Source: Rhodospirillaceae bacterium
GTDB lineage: Bacteria > Pseudomonadota > Alphaproteobacteria > DSM-16000 > Inquilinaceae
Length of the DNA stretch: 64,000 bases
Direction of reading: 5' to 3'
Assembly: GCA_020638595.1 (NCBI GenBank)
Contig: JACKIG010000017.1
Location: forward strand, 13,354 to 77,353
Positions 28,625-36,609 of this stretch are shown here, piece by piece. Within the stretch, counting starts at the first letter, position 1. Each line of letters opens with the position of its first letter. A program made the position numbers and the translations under genes. The notes beneath the pieces were generated by a model. That model was given only the letters and a program-made list of their open reading frames with translations. It ran no database searches and was not told where the DNA came from.

Positions 28625-29514
28625 GCGACTATCTGCTGCAGCAGCTGGCCAACGGCCTGATCCTCGGCAGCATGTACGCCCTGGTGGCGATCGGCTTTTC
28701 GATGATCTACGGCATCGTCCGGCTGATCAATTTCGCCCATGGCGACATCGCCATGATCGGGGCGTTTACCGCCCTGGCGGCGCTGATGGCGGCGGACCTG
28801 CCCATCATCGTCGTCGTGCTGGCGGTGCTGCTGGTCGGGGCCGCGGTGGGCCTGGCGATCGAAGCGGTCGCCTTCCGGCCGCTGCGCGGCGCGCCGCAGG
28901 TCAACGGCTTCATCACGTCGCTGGCCGTCTCGGTGTTGATCCAGAACACGGGCATCCTGGTGCTGACGGCCGAGCCGCGCAGCGTTGCCTTCCCCGCCTT
29001 CTTAAGCCAGCCGATCGCAGGCCTGCCCATCACCGTCGATCTGGTCGACGTGCTGATCGTGGTGCTGGCGATCGTGCTGATGGCGGCACTTGGGGCGATC
29101 GTCAACCGCACCCGCCTGGGCATGGCCATGCGGGCGACGGCGGAAAACCTGGATGTGGCCCGTCTGATGGGCATCAACGTCAACCGCGCCATCATGGCGG
29201 CGTTTGCCATCGGCAGCGCGCTGGCCGGCATGGCCGGGCTGATGTGGGGCGCGCGCTATGGCCAGATCGACCCGATGATGGGCTTCCTGCCGGGCCTGAA
29301 GGCCTTCGTCGCCGCGGTCATCGGCGGTGTCGGCTCGATCCCCGGGGCGATGCTGGGCGGCTATCTTCTGGGGTTGGCGGAGGTACTGTTCGTCGGCCTG
29401 CTGCCGCCGGAATACGCGGGCTTCCGCGACGCCTTCGTCTTCGGCACGCTGATCCTGGTGCTGCTGGTGCTGCCCAACGGCCTGTTGGGTCGCGCGGCGG
29501 AGGATCGGGCATGA
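28621..29514 (+). CDS. livH: Liv-type ABC transporter permease LivH
   Basis: This 297-residue permease has about eight helices. Family landmarks are LILGSMYALVAIGFSMIYGIVRLINFAHGD near the N-terminus and the EAA-like cytosolic loop RATAENLDVARLMGIN. GLKAFVAAVIGGVGSIPGA comes near residue 225-243. All are intact. It forms the membrane channel with LivM. Overlaps of 4 bp on both sides show coupled translation. Confidence 0.95.
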   Translation: MSDYLLQQLANGLILGSMYALVAIGFSMIYGIVRLINFAHGDIAMIGAFTALAALMAADLPIIVVVLAVLLVGAAVGLAIEAVAFRPLRGAPQVNGFITSLAVSVLIQNTGILVLTAEPRSVAFPAFLSQPIAGLPITVDLVDVLIVVLAIVLMAALGAIVNRTRLGMAMRATAENLDVARLMGINVNRAIMAAFAIGSALAGMAGLMWGARYGQIDPMMGFLPGLKAFVAAVIGGVGSIPGAMLGGYLLGLAEVLFVGLLPPEYAGFRDAFVFGTLILVLLVLPNGLLGRAAEDRA

Positions 29515-30566
29515 GCGGGACGGCGCGCGGCTGGTCGCTGGCGGCCGGCCTGACCGTCGCCGGCGCCGTGGCGGTGTGGCTGGCGACCGCCAGCCTGAAC
29601 AACTACCTGCTGACGCTGATCGCCTTTGCCGGCATCAACGTCATCCTGGCGGTCAGCCTGACGCTGGCCAACGGGCTGACCGGCCTGTTTTCGCTGGGCC
29701 ATCCCGCCTTCATGATGGTGGGCGGCTATGTCGCCGCCATCCTGACCTTTCCGGCCAGCCGCAAGGGCTTCATGCTGCCCGACCTGCCGGACTGGCTGGC
29801 GGCCCAGCAATGGCCGCTGCTGCCGGCGCTGCTGGCCGGCGGCGCCGCGGCGGGGATCGCCGCCGTCATCGTCGGGTTCCCCGTACTGCGGCTGCGCGGC
29901 CACTACCTGGCCGTGGCGACGCTGGGACTGATCTTCATCCTGCGCGCGGTGGTCAACAACCTGGACGGCTATACGCGCGGGGCCCTGGGCTTGAGCGGCA
30001 TTCCCAGGCTGACCGACCTGTGGTGGGTCTATGGCTGGGCTGTCGCCACGATCTTCGTCTGCTGGCGCGTCAAGCAGTCCTCGCTCGGCCGCACGATGAT
30101 GGCGATGCGCGAGAACGAGATGGCGGCCGCCTGCATGGGCGTGCCGCTGGCGCGCACGCGGCTGTTGGCCTTCGCGATCGGCGCGATCCTGGCCGGCATC
30201 GCCGGGGGACTGTGGGCGCATCTGGTCACGAACCTGACGCCCACCTCGCTCGGCGTGTTCCTGGCCTTCCAGATCGTCGTGATGATCGTGCTGGGCGGCC
30301 AGGGCAGCATCACCGGCGCGGCCGTGGCGGCACTGGGCCTGAGCGCCATCGCCAACCTGCTGCGCCCGGTGGAACAGACGACCGGGCTCTACGGCCTGAC
30401 CCAGATAGTGGTCGCCCTGGTGCTGATCGGCGTATTAATCTTTCGGTCCCAGGGCCTGTTCGGCAGCCGGGAGCCCGCCTTCCTGCAAGGGAAGGCAGTG
30501 CCGTCGCTGCCTGAGCGGCAGCCCGCGACACCAGACAACACTGACCCACAGCGAGGTTCGACATGA
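29511..30566 (+). CDS. livM: Liv-type ABC transporter permease LivM
   Basis: This 351-residue permease starts at the ATG at 29511, overlapping livH by 4 bp. It has about nine helices, the ANGLTGLFSLGHPAFMMVGGY block, the LRLRGHYLAVATLGL segment and the cytosolic loop MAMRENEMAAACMGV. MIVLGGQGSITGA lies near residue 263-275. A disordered tail of about 35 residues follows the last helix. It overlaps the binding-protein gene by 4 bp. Confidence 0.94.
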   Translation: MSGTARGWSLAAGLTVAGAVAVWLATASLNNYLLTLIAFAGINVILAVSLTLANGLTGLFSLGHPAFMMVGGYVAAILTFPASRKGFMLPDLPDWLAAQQWPLLPALLAGGAAAGIAAVIVGFPVLRLRGHYLAVATLGLIFILRAVVNNLDGYTRGALGLSGIPRLTDLWWVYGWAVATIFVCWRVKQSSLGRTMMAMRENEMAAACMGVPLARTRLLAFAIGAILAGIAGGLWAHLVTNLTPTSLGVFLAFQIVVMIVLGGQGSITGAAVAALGLSAIANLLRPVEQTTGLYGLTQIVVALVLIGVLIFRSQGLFGSREPAFLQGKAVPSLPERQPATPDNTDPQRGST

Positions 30567-31720
30567 GGACACTGACGCGCATCGTGGCCGCCGGAACGCT
30601 GGCGGCCGGCCTCGGCACGGCGGCGCAGGCCCAGGAAACCGTGACCATCGCCGCCCTCTACAACCTCACTGGCGGCATGTCGTCCATCGACGCGCCGGCG
30701 CTGAACGGCGCACTGTTGCATGCCCAGCTGATCAATGAGGCCGGCGGCCTTCTGGGCGGCACGGTGATGCTGGAGGTCGTGGGCATCGACACCAAGACCG
30801 ACCAGCAGGAAACCGCCACCGCCGCGCAGCAGGCGCTGTCCATGGACAACCTGATCGCCGGCATCGGCTTCGGCGACACCACCTTCGTGCTGGCGGCGGC
30901 CCCGGCCTTCCAGGAGGCGGGGATCCCCTTCGTCACGTCCGGCGCCACCCATCCGATGCTGCCCACCTGGGTCGGCGACCACATGTTCATGACCGCCTTC
31001 GGCGACGACGACCAGAGCTATGCCATCGCCGACTACGCCTATGACACGCTGGGCCTGCGGCGGGTGGCGCTGTGGACCGACGACAGCATGGACTTCACCC
31101 GGGCGCTGGCGACCTTCTTCCGCGAGCGGTTCGAGGAGCGGGGCGGGGAGATCGTCGGCGCAGATGTCTTCATGATGGGCGATACCGATTTCTCCGCCCA
31201 GATTGCCCGCCTTCAGGCGATCGATCCGGCGCCCGACGGCGTCTTCATCGCCGCCATCCCGGGCGAGGCGGGCCTGTCGGTCAAGCAGATCCGCGAGGCC
31301 GGCATGGCCTTCCCCATCGTCAGCGGCGACGGTTTCGATACCGAGCTGGTGGCGACCGTCCCGGGGCCGGAGCTGGCGAACGACGTCTACTTCTCGTCCC
31401 ACACCTACCGGGCCGACGACCGCCAGGTGGTGACGGACTTCGTCGCCGCCTATGAGGAGGAATACGGCCGCCCGCCGGAAAACGCATTCGCCCCCCTGGG
31501 CTATGACGCCGTCGGCCTGATCGCCAATGCCATCGAAGCCGCCGGCAGCACCGACCCGGAGGCCATTCGCGATGCGCTGGCCGCAACCCGCGACTTCGAC
31601 GCCGTGACCGGCACCATCTCCTACACCCGCGAGAGCATGGTGCCGCCGAAGCCGGTCGCCATCATCGGCGTGGAGAACGGCGAGTTCACGCTGCTGGAGA
31701 CGTGGACGCCGGGCGAATAG
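30563..31720 (+). CDS. ABC transporter substrate-binding protein (LivK type)
   Basis: This 385-residue periplasmic binding protein has a signal peptide (MRTLTRIVAAGTLAAGLGTAAQA). The two-lobed Leu/Ile/Val-binding fold starts with VTIAALYNLTGGMSSID and includes GIGFGDTTFVLAAAPAFQEAGIPFVTSGAT and KQIREAGM. Members of this group bind branched-chain amino acids but also amides, urea and aromatic acids, so specificity is open. It is the last gene of the transporter operon, followed by a strong hairpin at 31751-31780. Confidence 0.94.
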   Translation: MRTLTRIVAAGTLAAGLGTAAQAQETVTIAALYNLTGGMSSIDAPALNGALLHAQLINEAGGLLGGTVMLEVVGIDTKTDQQETATAAQQALSMDNLIAGIGFGDTTFVLAAAPAFQEAGIPFVTSGATHPMLPTWVGDHMFMTAFGDDDQSYAIADYAYDTLGLRRVALWTDDSMDFTRALATFFRERFEERGGEIVGADVFMMGDTDFSAQIARLQAIDPAPDGVFIAAIPGEAGLSVKQIREAGMAFPIVSGDGFDTELVATVPGPELANDVYFSSHTYRADDRQVVTDFVAAYEEEYGRPPENAFAPLGYDAVGLIANAIEAAGSTDPEAIRDALAATRDFDAVTGTISYTRESMVPPKPVAIIGVENGEFTLLETWTPGE

Positions 31721-31750
31721 GTCGGCCGGGCGGATCGCACGTAAGACACT

Positions 31751-31780
31751 GGGGGCGCGGGTGCCAATCCGCGCCCCCTT
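31751..31780 (+). terminator. hairpin terminator after the ABC operon
   Basis: GGGGGCGCGG (31751-31760) pairs fully with CCGCGCCCCC (31769-31778) across an eight-base loop, followed by only two T. It lies between two convergent genes and could stop transcription from both sides. Confidence 0.7.
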
Positions 31781-31792
31781 CCGGTCTGCCGG

Positions 31793-32242
31793 TCAGTAGG
31801 TCTGCATCAGCGCGCAGTTGGTGATGATGCGATAGAACAGCTCGTTCATCTCCATCACCTCGAACATGTCCATGCCCATGGAGGCGAGAAAGGCGATCTG
31901 CGCGTCGTAGGCCGCCTTTTCCATTTCCGCCCGGCAGGCATACTCCATGCCCGCTCGGCTCTGCATGTGGTGCACAAGCTCATGCAGCAGGATGGAGATG
32001 TCGACGGGGTCGTCCGCCTGCCAGCCTTCCGGCAGGTGGAGGGTGCCATCAAGGGGGTTGTAGAGGGCCACCGCCTGCGGGGATCCGTCACCATCCGCGG
32101 GGTCGAGATAGGCGGCGTCGGGGGAGTGGAGCCGTTGCAGCTCCGCGGCGGAATTGAACATCACGGCCGGCACGTCGGGGGCCGGCGGGATGCCCGTGAC
32201 GGCGCCGATCCACGCCATCAAGGCAAACATCAACTGATCCAT
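31793..32242 (-). CDS. HELVHH-motif putative zinc protease
   Basis: Starting at the ATG at 32242 behind GGAGGGACA, the protein has 149 residues. Residues 1-20 are hydrophobic and may act as a signal or anchor. A zinc-protease-type motif HELVHH sits at about residue 86-91, with a run of acidic and helical residues after it (RAEMEKAAYDAQIAFLASMGMD). The third zinc ligand of a gluzincin would be the Glu in that helix. One Cys is in EYACRAE and one near the end (NCALMQ). It resembles small DUF6647-like proteins. It is divergent from the crystallin-like gene. Confidence 0.75.
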   Translation of the reverse strand: MDQLMFALMAWIGAVTGIPPAPDVPAVMFNSAAELQRLHSPDAAYLDPADGDGSPQAVALYNPLDGTLHLPEGWQADDPVDISILLHELVHHMQSRAGMEYACRAEMEKAAYDAQIAFLASMGMDMFEVMEMNELFYRIITNCALMQTY

Positions 32243-32552
32243 TGTCCCTCCAAATCCGGTTTCGGATCGGCGGGATTCCTCCGTCAGTCGGATATCATTG
32301 GGGTGATGGTTGGGCATGGCGGCGATGCTGCAAAGCACAAAGCCCTGTTCGCAGGTGCGGCAATTTGTCGTGCAGGCCGACTCACATCCGCGATCACCAC
32401 AATGATGCCGGATGGGCAGCGCACTCTCGACACAGCCCTGCGTACCATCGGATCCTTCGCTGGCGGTCTGCGGGCAATGGCAAGGCGCCGACTGGCGGCA
32501 CCGGCTGACGCCGGACCAAAAGGGGGGCGGGCAGGCATGGGGAGGACGGCCA
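32243..32552. other. divergent intergenic region, 310 bp
   Basis: The spacer lies between the HELVHH gene and the crystallin-like gene and should hold both promoters. A short inverted repeat, AATCCGGTTTCGGAT, is present at about 32252-32266 next to the minus-strand ribosome site. No ORF in it looks coding. Confidence 0.4.
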
Positions 32553-33191
32553 ATGCGCATGTCGTGGACCTTGGTGTGGGTGGCCCTGCTGGCCGGCACC
32601 CCGGCCATGGCCAGCGAGATCATCCTGTTCGACGGCCCCGGTTGTGCGGCCCCCTATCGGGTGCTGATCGACAGCGAGGATGATCTCGCCGACATCGACT
32701 TCGCCGACCGCGCCGCCTCGGTGCGGGTGGTCGCGGGTACCTGGAGCATCCATCGCGACGACGGGTTCGGGTCGGACGACGGCCCGGCCATGACGCTTTC
32801 GCCCGACGGCTGCGTCGACCTGGGGCAGGGGGGCGCGGCGCAGTTCCCGCCGGATCTCATGAACTCGGTGCAGCTGGTGACGCCGGCGCCGGGACCCGAC
32901 GCTGCCGTCATCCTCTACGACGATCCGGGCCTGGCCGGGTCTTATCGGGTGTTGACGACCAGTGCGCCGGACCTGGCCGCCCTGGAGTTCGACGATCGCA
33001 TCGCGTCGTTCGAAGTGATCGCCGGCCTGTGGCGGATCTATCGCGACCAGGCGTTCCAGTCCGCCGGCGGCCCGCCCGTCGATGCCGGGGTCGGGGCCTG
33101 TGACGATATCGAAGCCCTGGGTTTCCCGCGCGACCAGGCATCGTCTGCCATGCGGCTGACCCGGTCCGCCACGACCGCAGCGCCGCAGTAG
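32553..33191 (+). CDS. secreted protein with two beta/gamma-crystallin-like repeats
   Basis: This 212-residue protein has a signal peptide (SWTLVWVALLAGTPAMAS) and two homologous domains of about 90 residues. Domain 1 has IILFDGPGCAAPYRVL, DIDFADRAASVRVVAGTW and IHRDDGF. Domain 2 has VILYDDPGLAGSYRVL, ALEFDDRIASFEVIAGLW and IYRDQAF. The order Y/F-D-xPG, then D-R-xxS, then G-x-W and (Y/H)RDxxF is the beta/gamma-crystallin Greek-key pattern, and D/N-D-R-x-S is the usual calcium-binding signature. Each domain has a Cys near its end. It likely binds calcium outside the cytoplasm; role unknown. The ribosome site GGGGAGGA supports this start. Confidence 0.75.
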   Translation: MRMSWTLVWVALLAGTPAMASEIILFDGPGCAAPYRVLIDSEDDLADIDFADRAASVRVVAGTWSIHRDDGFGSDDGPAMTLSPDGCVDLGQGGAAQFPPDLMNSVQLVTPAPGPDAAVILYDDPGLAGSYRVLTTSAPDLAALEFDDRIASFEVIAGLWRIYRDQAFQSAGGPPVDAGVGACDDIEALGFPRDQASSAMRLTRSATTAAPQ

Positions 33192-33221
33192 GGGCGCCCA
33201 GCCGCCTCGCGATGGGTTCGA

Positions 33222-33848
33222 TCAGCCGGCGCGGGCGGATGCCGCGGCCAGTTCGTCGACAAGCCCCGCGGTCGTGGTCAGGCGGCAATAGCCCTTGAAG
33301 GCGGCGAGCGCACTTTCGTGCCGTTCGGGCGTGTTGGTGGTGCAGGCGTCCGTCGGAACGATCACCCGGTAGCCGCGGTCGGCGCCGTCGCGCACCGTGT
33401 GGTCCACGCACTGGTCGGTCAGGAAGCCGGTGACAACCAGATGCTCGATGCCCAGGTTGCGCAGCACATAGTCGATATTGGTGCTGTTGAAGACGCCGGA
33501 CGATGTCTTGGGCAGTACGATGTCGTCGTCGCCCGGGGCGACGGCCCACAGCACCTGGGCCTCGAAGGACCCCTTGGGGAAGTGGAAGCCGGTCAGCTTG
33601 TAGTCCAGGCTGCGGTCGCGCCCGTCCTGGGTCAGGCTTTCGATGACGGTGTAGACGACCTCCGCACCGGCGGGGCGCGCGGCGGCGATCAGGCGCTGAA
33701 GGTTGGGGATGACGGTATCGCGGGCGCTCTCGTAGAAATATGGGCGCTTGGCATGCTCCCCGTCATTGAAGATGCCGTTCTGCACGTCGATCAGCAGCAG
33801 CGCGGTGCGGCGCGGATCGACGGGGTGGTCACGCGGTGCCAGCGCCAT
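33222..33848 (-). CDS. isochorismatase-like cysteine hydrolase (paralogue 2)
   Basis: This 208-residue hydrolase has the triad Asp in LLIDVQN, Lys in VLPKTSSG and Cys in LTDQCVD. It is a close paralogue of the hydrolase at 26287: TVIESLTQDGRDRSLDYK matches TTIESLTRDGRDRSLDHK, and SGVFNSTNIDYVL is identical. It is shorter at the N-terminus. It follows the N-formylglutamate amidohydrolase-like gene by 6 bp and the ligase gene before that, so it forms a three-gene catabolic operon. Substrate unknown; an amide or ureide is likely. Confidence 0.9.
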   Translation of the reverse strand: MALAPRDHPVDPRRTALLLIDVQNGIFNDGEHAKRPYFYESARDTVIPNLQRLIAAARPAGAEVVYTVIESLTQDGRDRSLDYKLTGFHFPKGSFEAQVLWAVAPGDDDIVLPKTSSGVFNSTNIDYVLRNLGIEHLVVTGFLTDQCVDHTVRDGADRGYRVIVPTDACTTNTPERHESALAAFKGYCRLTTTAGLVDELAAASARAG

Positions 33849-33854
33849 GCCGGG

Positions 33855-34640
33855 TCACTCGGCCAACGGCAGCATGTGGTCGACCCACCGGCCCAGCAGG
33901 CGCGACAGGCGGTCGGCCATCGCCTGCTGGCCCACTTCGGTGCCGATCAGGTCCTGGCGGATTTCCAGCTCCACATAGGGGATGCCGCGGCCCTCGGCGT
34001 GGATGGGCAGGGTGTAGTCGTCGTCCATCTCGACGATGTAGGGTTCGTTTTCGCCCACGACCAGGTCGGTTTCGGCCGCAGCCAGGTCCAGGAAGGCGCG
34101 GGCCCCGCGCCCGTCCAGGCCGTGGATGGTGCCCAGGTGCCAGGGGCGCGACACGCCCTTGAACACCGGCGTGAAGCTGTGGATGGTGGCGATCAGCACC
34201 GGCCGGCGCGCGTAGACGCGCAGGTCGATCTCCGTCTCGATGCGGTGATGGTAGGGGTGCAGGATCTCCCGCGCCCGCTGCGCCCGCTCCTCTTCCGACA
34301 GGTGCAGGTTGCCGGGGATTTCCGTGGTCTCGCTGATCTCCGGGATCGATGTCGGCCGGCCCGGCTGGCGGTTGCAGTCGATGACCAGTCGGGAATAGGG
34401 CTGGGCGATCAGCGTGGCATCCAGGGCCTGGGCGATGCCGGTGGCCACGGCCAGCGCCCCGATGTCGATGGCGATATGCCGTTCCAGCTCGTGCGGCGGC
34501 AGGCCGAGCGTGCCGAGCGCGCGGGGAATCCGGTTGCCGGCGTGGTCGCAGCACAACAGCAGCGGCGAGGTGCCGTTGGGTTGCGCGACGATGACCGGCA
34601 GCGGCTCATCGGGGTCAAGCAGGGTCTCTCGCGGACTCAT
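33855..34640 (-). CDS. N-formylglutamate amidohydrolase-like protein
   Basis: This 261-residue protein of the HutG/N-formylglutamate amidohydrolase family is recognised by LLLCCDHAGNRIPRAL near residue 27, AIDIGALAVATGIAQ, and the YSRLVIDCNR block. IATIHSFTPVFKG (metal-site His) follows, and a late VELEIRQDLI. The zinc enzyme removes formyl or similar groups from N-acyl amino acids. No other histidine-degradation gene is present here, so a role outside histidine breakdown is likely. It lies 12 bp after the ligase gene and 6 bp before a cysteine hydrolase. Confidence 0.87.
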   Translation of the reverse strand: MSPRETLLDPDEPLPVIVAQPNGTSPLLLCCDHAGNRIPRALGTLGLPPHELERHIAIDIGALAVATGIAQALDATLIAQPYSRLVIDCNRQPGRPTSIPEISETTEIPGNLHLSEEERAQRAREILHPYHHRIETEIDLRVYARRPVLIATIHSFTPVFKGVSRPWHLGTIHGLDGRGARAFLDLAAAETDLVVGENEPYIVEMDDDYTLPIHAEGRGIPYVELEIRQDLIGTEVGQQAMADRLSRLLGRWVDHMLPLAE

Positions 34641-34652
34641 GGGGGGTCTGCC

Positions 34653-35969
34653 TCAATAGGCTTGGCGATAGCGGTCGACGATCTCGTCCGGGCTGAAGTC
34701 CTTCAGCAACAGGATCTCGCCGCGCTTGTGCATCAGATAGGCGGTTCGCAGGTCGTCGGGCATCCAGCCCGACGCCGCGCTGTCGGCTTCCAGCGCCTGC
34801 AAGGCCTCGTCCAGGGACTGCGGCAGCCGGACGATGCCCAGCCGCGCTGCCTCCTCCGGCGACAGGGTCCCGGGGTCGCTCCTGGTCGGCTCGGGCGCCG
34901 GCAGAGCGTCAACCAGGCCCTGAAGGCCGGCACGGACCAGCATGCCCAGTGCCAGATGGGGGCAGGCGGCCGCGTCCGCCGCGCGGTATTCCAGGTTGAA
35001 CTGCCGGGCCGGGTCGGCGCCCTCGACCTCCCACAGCGGGCAGATGCGCACACCCGCCTCGCGGTCGCGGTAGCCCAGATTGGTGTAGGCGGCGCTCCAG
35101 CGATTCGGCACCAGGCGTTCGTAGGACATGACGCTGGGGGCTGTCACGGCACACAGGGCCGGCATGTGGGCAAGGATGCCGGCGGTGAAGCTGCCGATCG
35201 CCGCGCTCATGCCGAAGGGCCGTGCGGGATCATAGGATGCCGGCCGCCCTTGCAGGTCGGTCAGGCTGTAGTGGATATGCACGCCGTTGCCGACGGCCCT
35301 GCGGTCGACGATCGGGGCGAAGGTGACGCGGTGGCCCAGCCGGTAGGCGGTGGCGCGCGCCAGCTCGCGCAGCCTGACCGCCCGGTCGGCGGCTTCCAGC
35401 CCGCCGCAGGGTTCCACCGTCACCTCGAACTGGCCGGCGCCGTATTCGGGCAGGAACGTCTCCGGCCGCACGCCGCCCATCTCCAGGGCATAGAGAAAGA
35501 CTTCCGGGAAGGCGCCGGCCAGGCGCACGCCGTCCAGGCCGTATGAGTCGCCCAGCCGCGGCGGCTGGCCGGAATAGACGAACTCGTGCTCGAAAGCGGC
35601 GACCAGGCGCAGGCCCGCCTTGGCTTCCAGGTCGGCCAGTGCCGCCTTCAGGAAGCCGCGCGGGCACAGGTCCCACGGTGTCTTGCCGTCGGTATGGACG
35701 ATGTCGCCCAGGAAGAAATGCTCCGCCGGCCCGTGGTCGCCGAAATCCACATGGGTTTCGGTCGCCGGGTCGGGCACCAGCATCAGGTCGTTGCGCGGGC
35801 CGAAGGGGGTGGAGACGATCTGCCCGAAGCAGGTGATCATGCTGTTGGTGGGGGTCCAGCCGACCCCCTTGCTGCGGTGCGCCTCCAGCACCTGGGCGGG
35901 AAAGCCCTTGCCCCTGACCTGCCCGGCGAGGTCGCAGGTGCACACCATGGTCAGCGGCAGACGGTTCAT
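34653..35969 (-). CDS. glutamine synthetase-like ligase
   Basis: This 438-residue protein has the glutamine synthetase fold. Visible equivalents of the GS motifs are AAFEHEFVYSG, EYGAGQFEVTVEP, VGNGVHIHYSL and NRWSAAYTNLGYRDREAGVRI. EYRAADAAACPHLALG comes near the end. The usual Asn-Arg-Ser-Ala motif is changed and the chain is shorter than GlnA type I. It looks like one of the many GS-like gamma-glutamyl or amide ligases used in catabolism rather than the housekeeping enzyme. It heads the operon with the NFGase-like and cysteine hydrolase genes. The start is not certain; an in-frame ATG lies at 36017. Confidence 0.85.
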   Translation of the reverse strand: MNRLPLTMVCTCDLAGQVRGKGFPAQVLEAHRSKGVGWTPTNSMITCFGQIVSTPFGPRNDLMLVPDPATETHVDFGDHGPAEHFFLGDIVHTDGKTPWDLCPRGFLKAALADLEAKAGLRLVAAFEHEFVYSGQPPRLGDSYGLDGVRLAGAFPEVFLYALEMGGVRPETFLPEYGAGQFEVTVEPCGGLEAADRAVRLRELARATAYRLGHRVTFAPIVDRRAVGNGVHIHYSLTDLQGRPASYDPARPFGMSAAIGSFTAGILAHMPALCAVTAPSVMSYERLVPNRWSAAYTNLGYRDREAGVRICPLWEVEGADPARQFNLEYRAADAAACPHLALGMLVRAGLQGLVDALPAPEPTRSDPGTLSPEEAARLGIVRLPQSLDEALQALEADSAASGWMPDDLRTAYLMHKRGEILLLKDFSPDEIVDRYRQAY

Positions 35970-36051
35970 GAGGATGGGTCCCGACAGGTTCGTTCGACCC
36001 GTCTTGTCACAAATCATCGCCGGCGGCGCAATGGATGGCCGCCGTCAACGC

Positions 36052-36588
36052 TCACGATTTCTGCGGGGCCGACAGGTAGTCCCGGCGGTTCAGCCGATAG
36101 AATGCCAGCCACTGTCTGTAGTGGAAGGCGGTTCCGGCGGGCTCGAGGCCGATCTTCTCCAGGAGCCGGCGCGAGGCGCGGTTGTCCGGGTGGGCGACGG
36201 CGACGATCGGGTCGATGGCCATCGCGCGGAAACCGTGGTCCAGCACCTCGCGCGCCGCTTCCGTGCCGACACCCTGGCCCCAGATGGCGGCGATGTAGCG
36301 ATAGCCGATCTCGATCAGGCCGGAGTCCTCAAGCGGGAAGACGCCGCACCAGCCGAGGAAGCCCGGCCGGTCGGCCCATTCCACGGTCCAGATGGCCCGT
36401 GGATGCGGCTGGTCCGTCCCGTACTGCTCGCGCAGCTGGGCCAGTCGTTCCTGCCTGTCCGGCGGCCCGTCCGGCCAGATGTAGCGATGGACCCGCGGGT
36501 CCATGTCCATGGCCAGGTTCGCCTCCAGGTCGTCCAGGCTGCGCGGGCGCAGCCTGAGGCGCTGGGTGAAGAGAAGAGGGGGGACCAT
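36052..36588 (-). CDS. GNAT family N-acetyltransferase
   Basis: This 178-residue protein has the RimJ/RimL-type GNAT layout: TQRLRLRPRSLDDLEANL at the start, FLGWCGVFPLEDSGLIEIGYRY in the middle, and the acetyl-CoA loop in GQGVGTEAAREVLDHGF. AVAHPDNRASRRLLEKIGL follows. The substrate may be a protein N-terminus or an antibiotic-like amine. It stands 21 bp downstream of the altronate-dehydratase-family gene on the same strand. Confidence 0.88.
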   Translation of the reverse strand: MVPPLLFTQRLRLRPRSLDDLEANLAMDMDPRVHRYIWPDGPPDRQERLAQLREQYGTDQPHPRAIWTVEWADRPGFLGWCGVFPLEDSGLIEIGYRYIAAIWGQGVGTEAAREVLDHGFRAMAIDPIVAVAHPDNRASRRLLEKIGLEPAGTAFHYRQWLAFYRLNRRDYLSAPQKS

Positions 36589-36609
36589 CGCGCTGCCCGC
36601 ACGCCGCGA

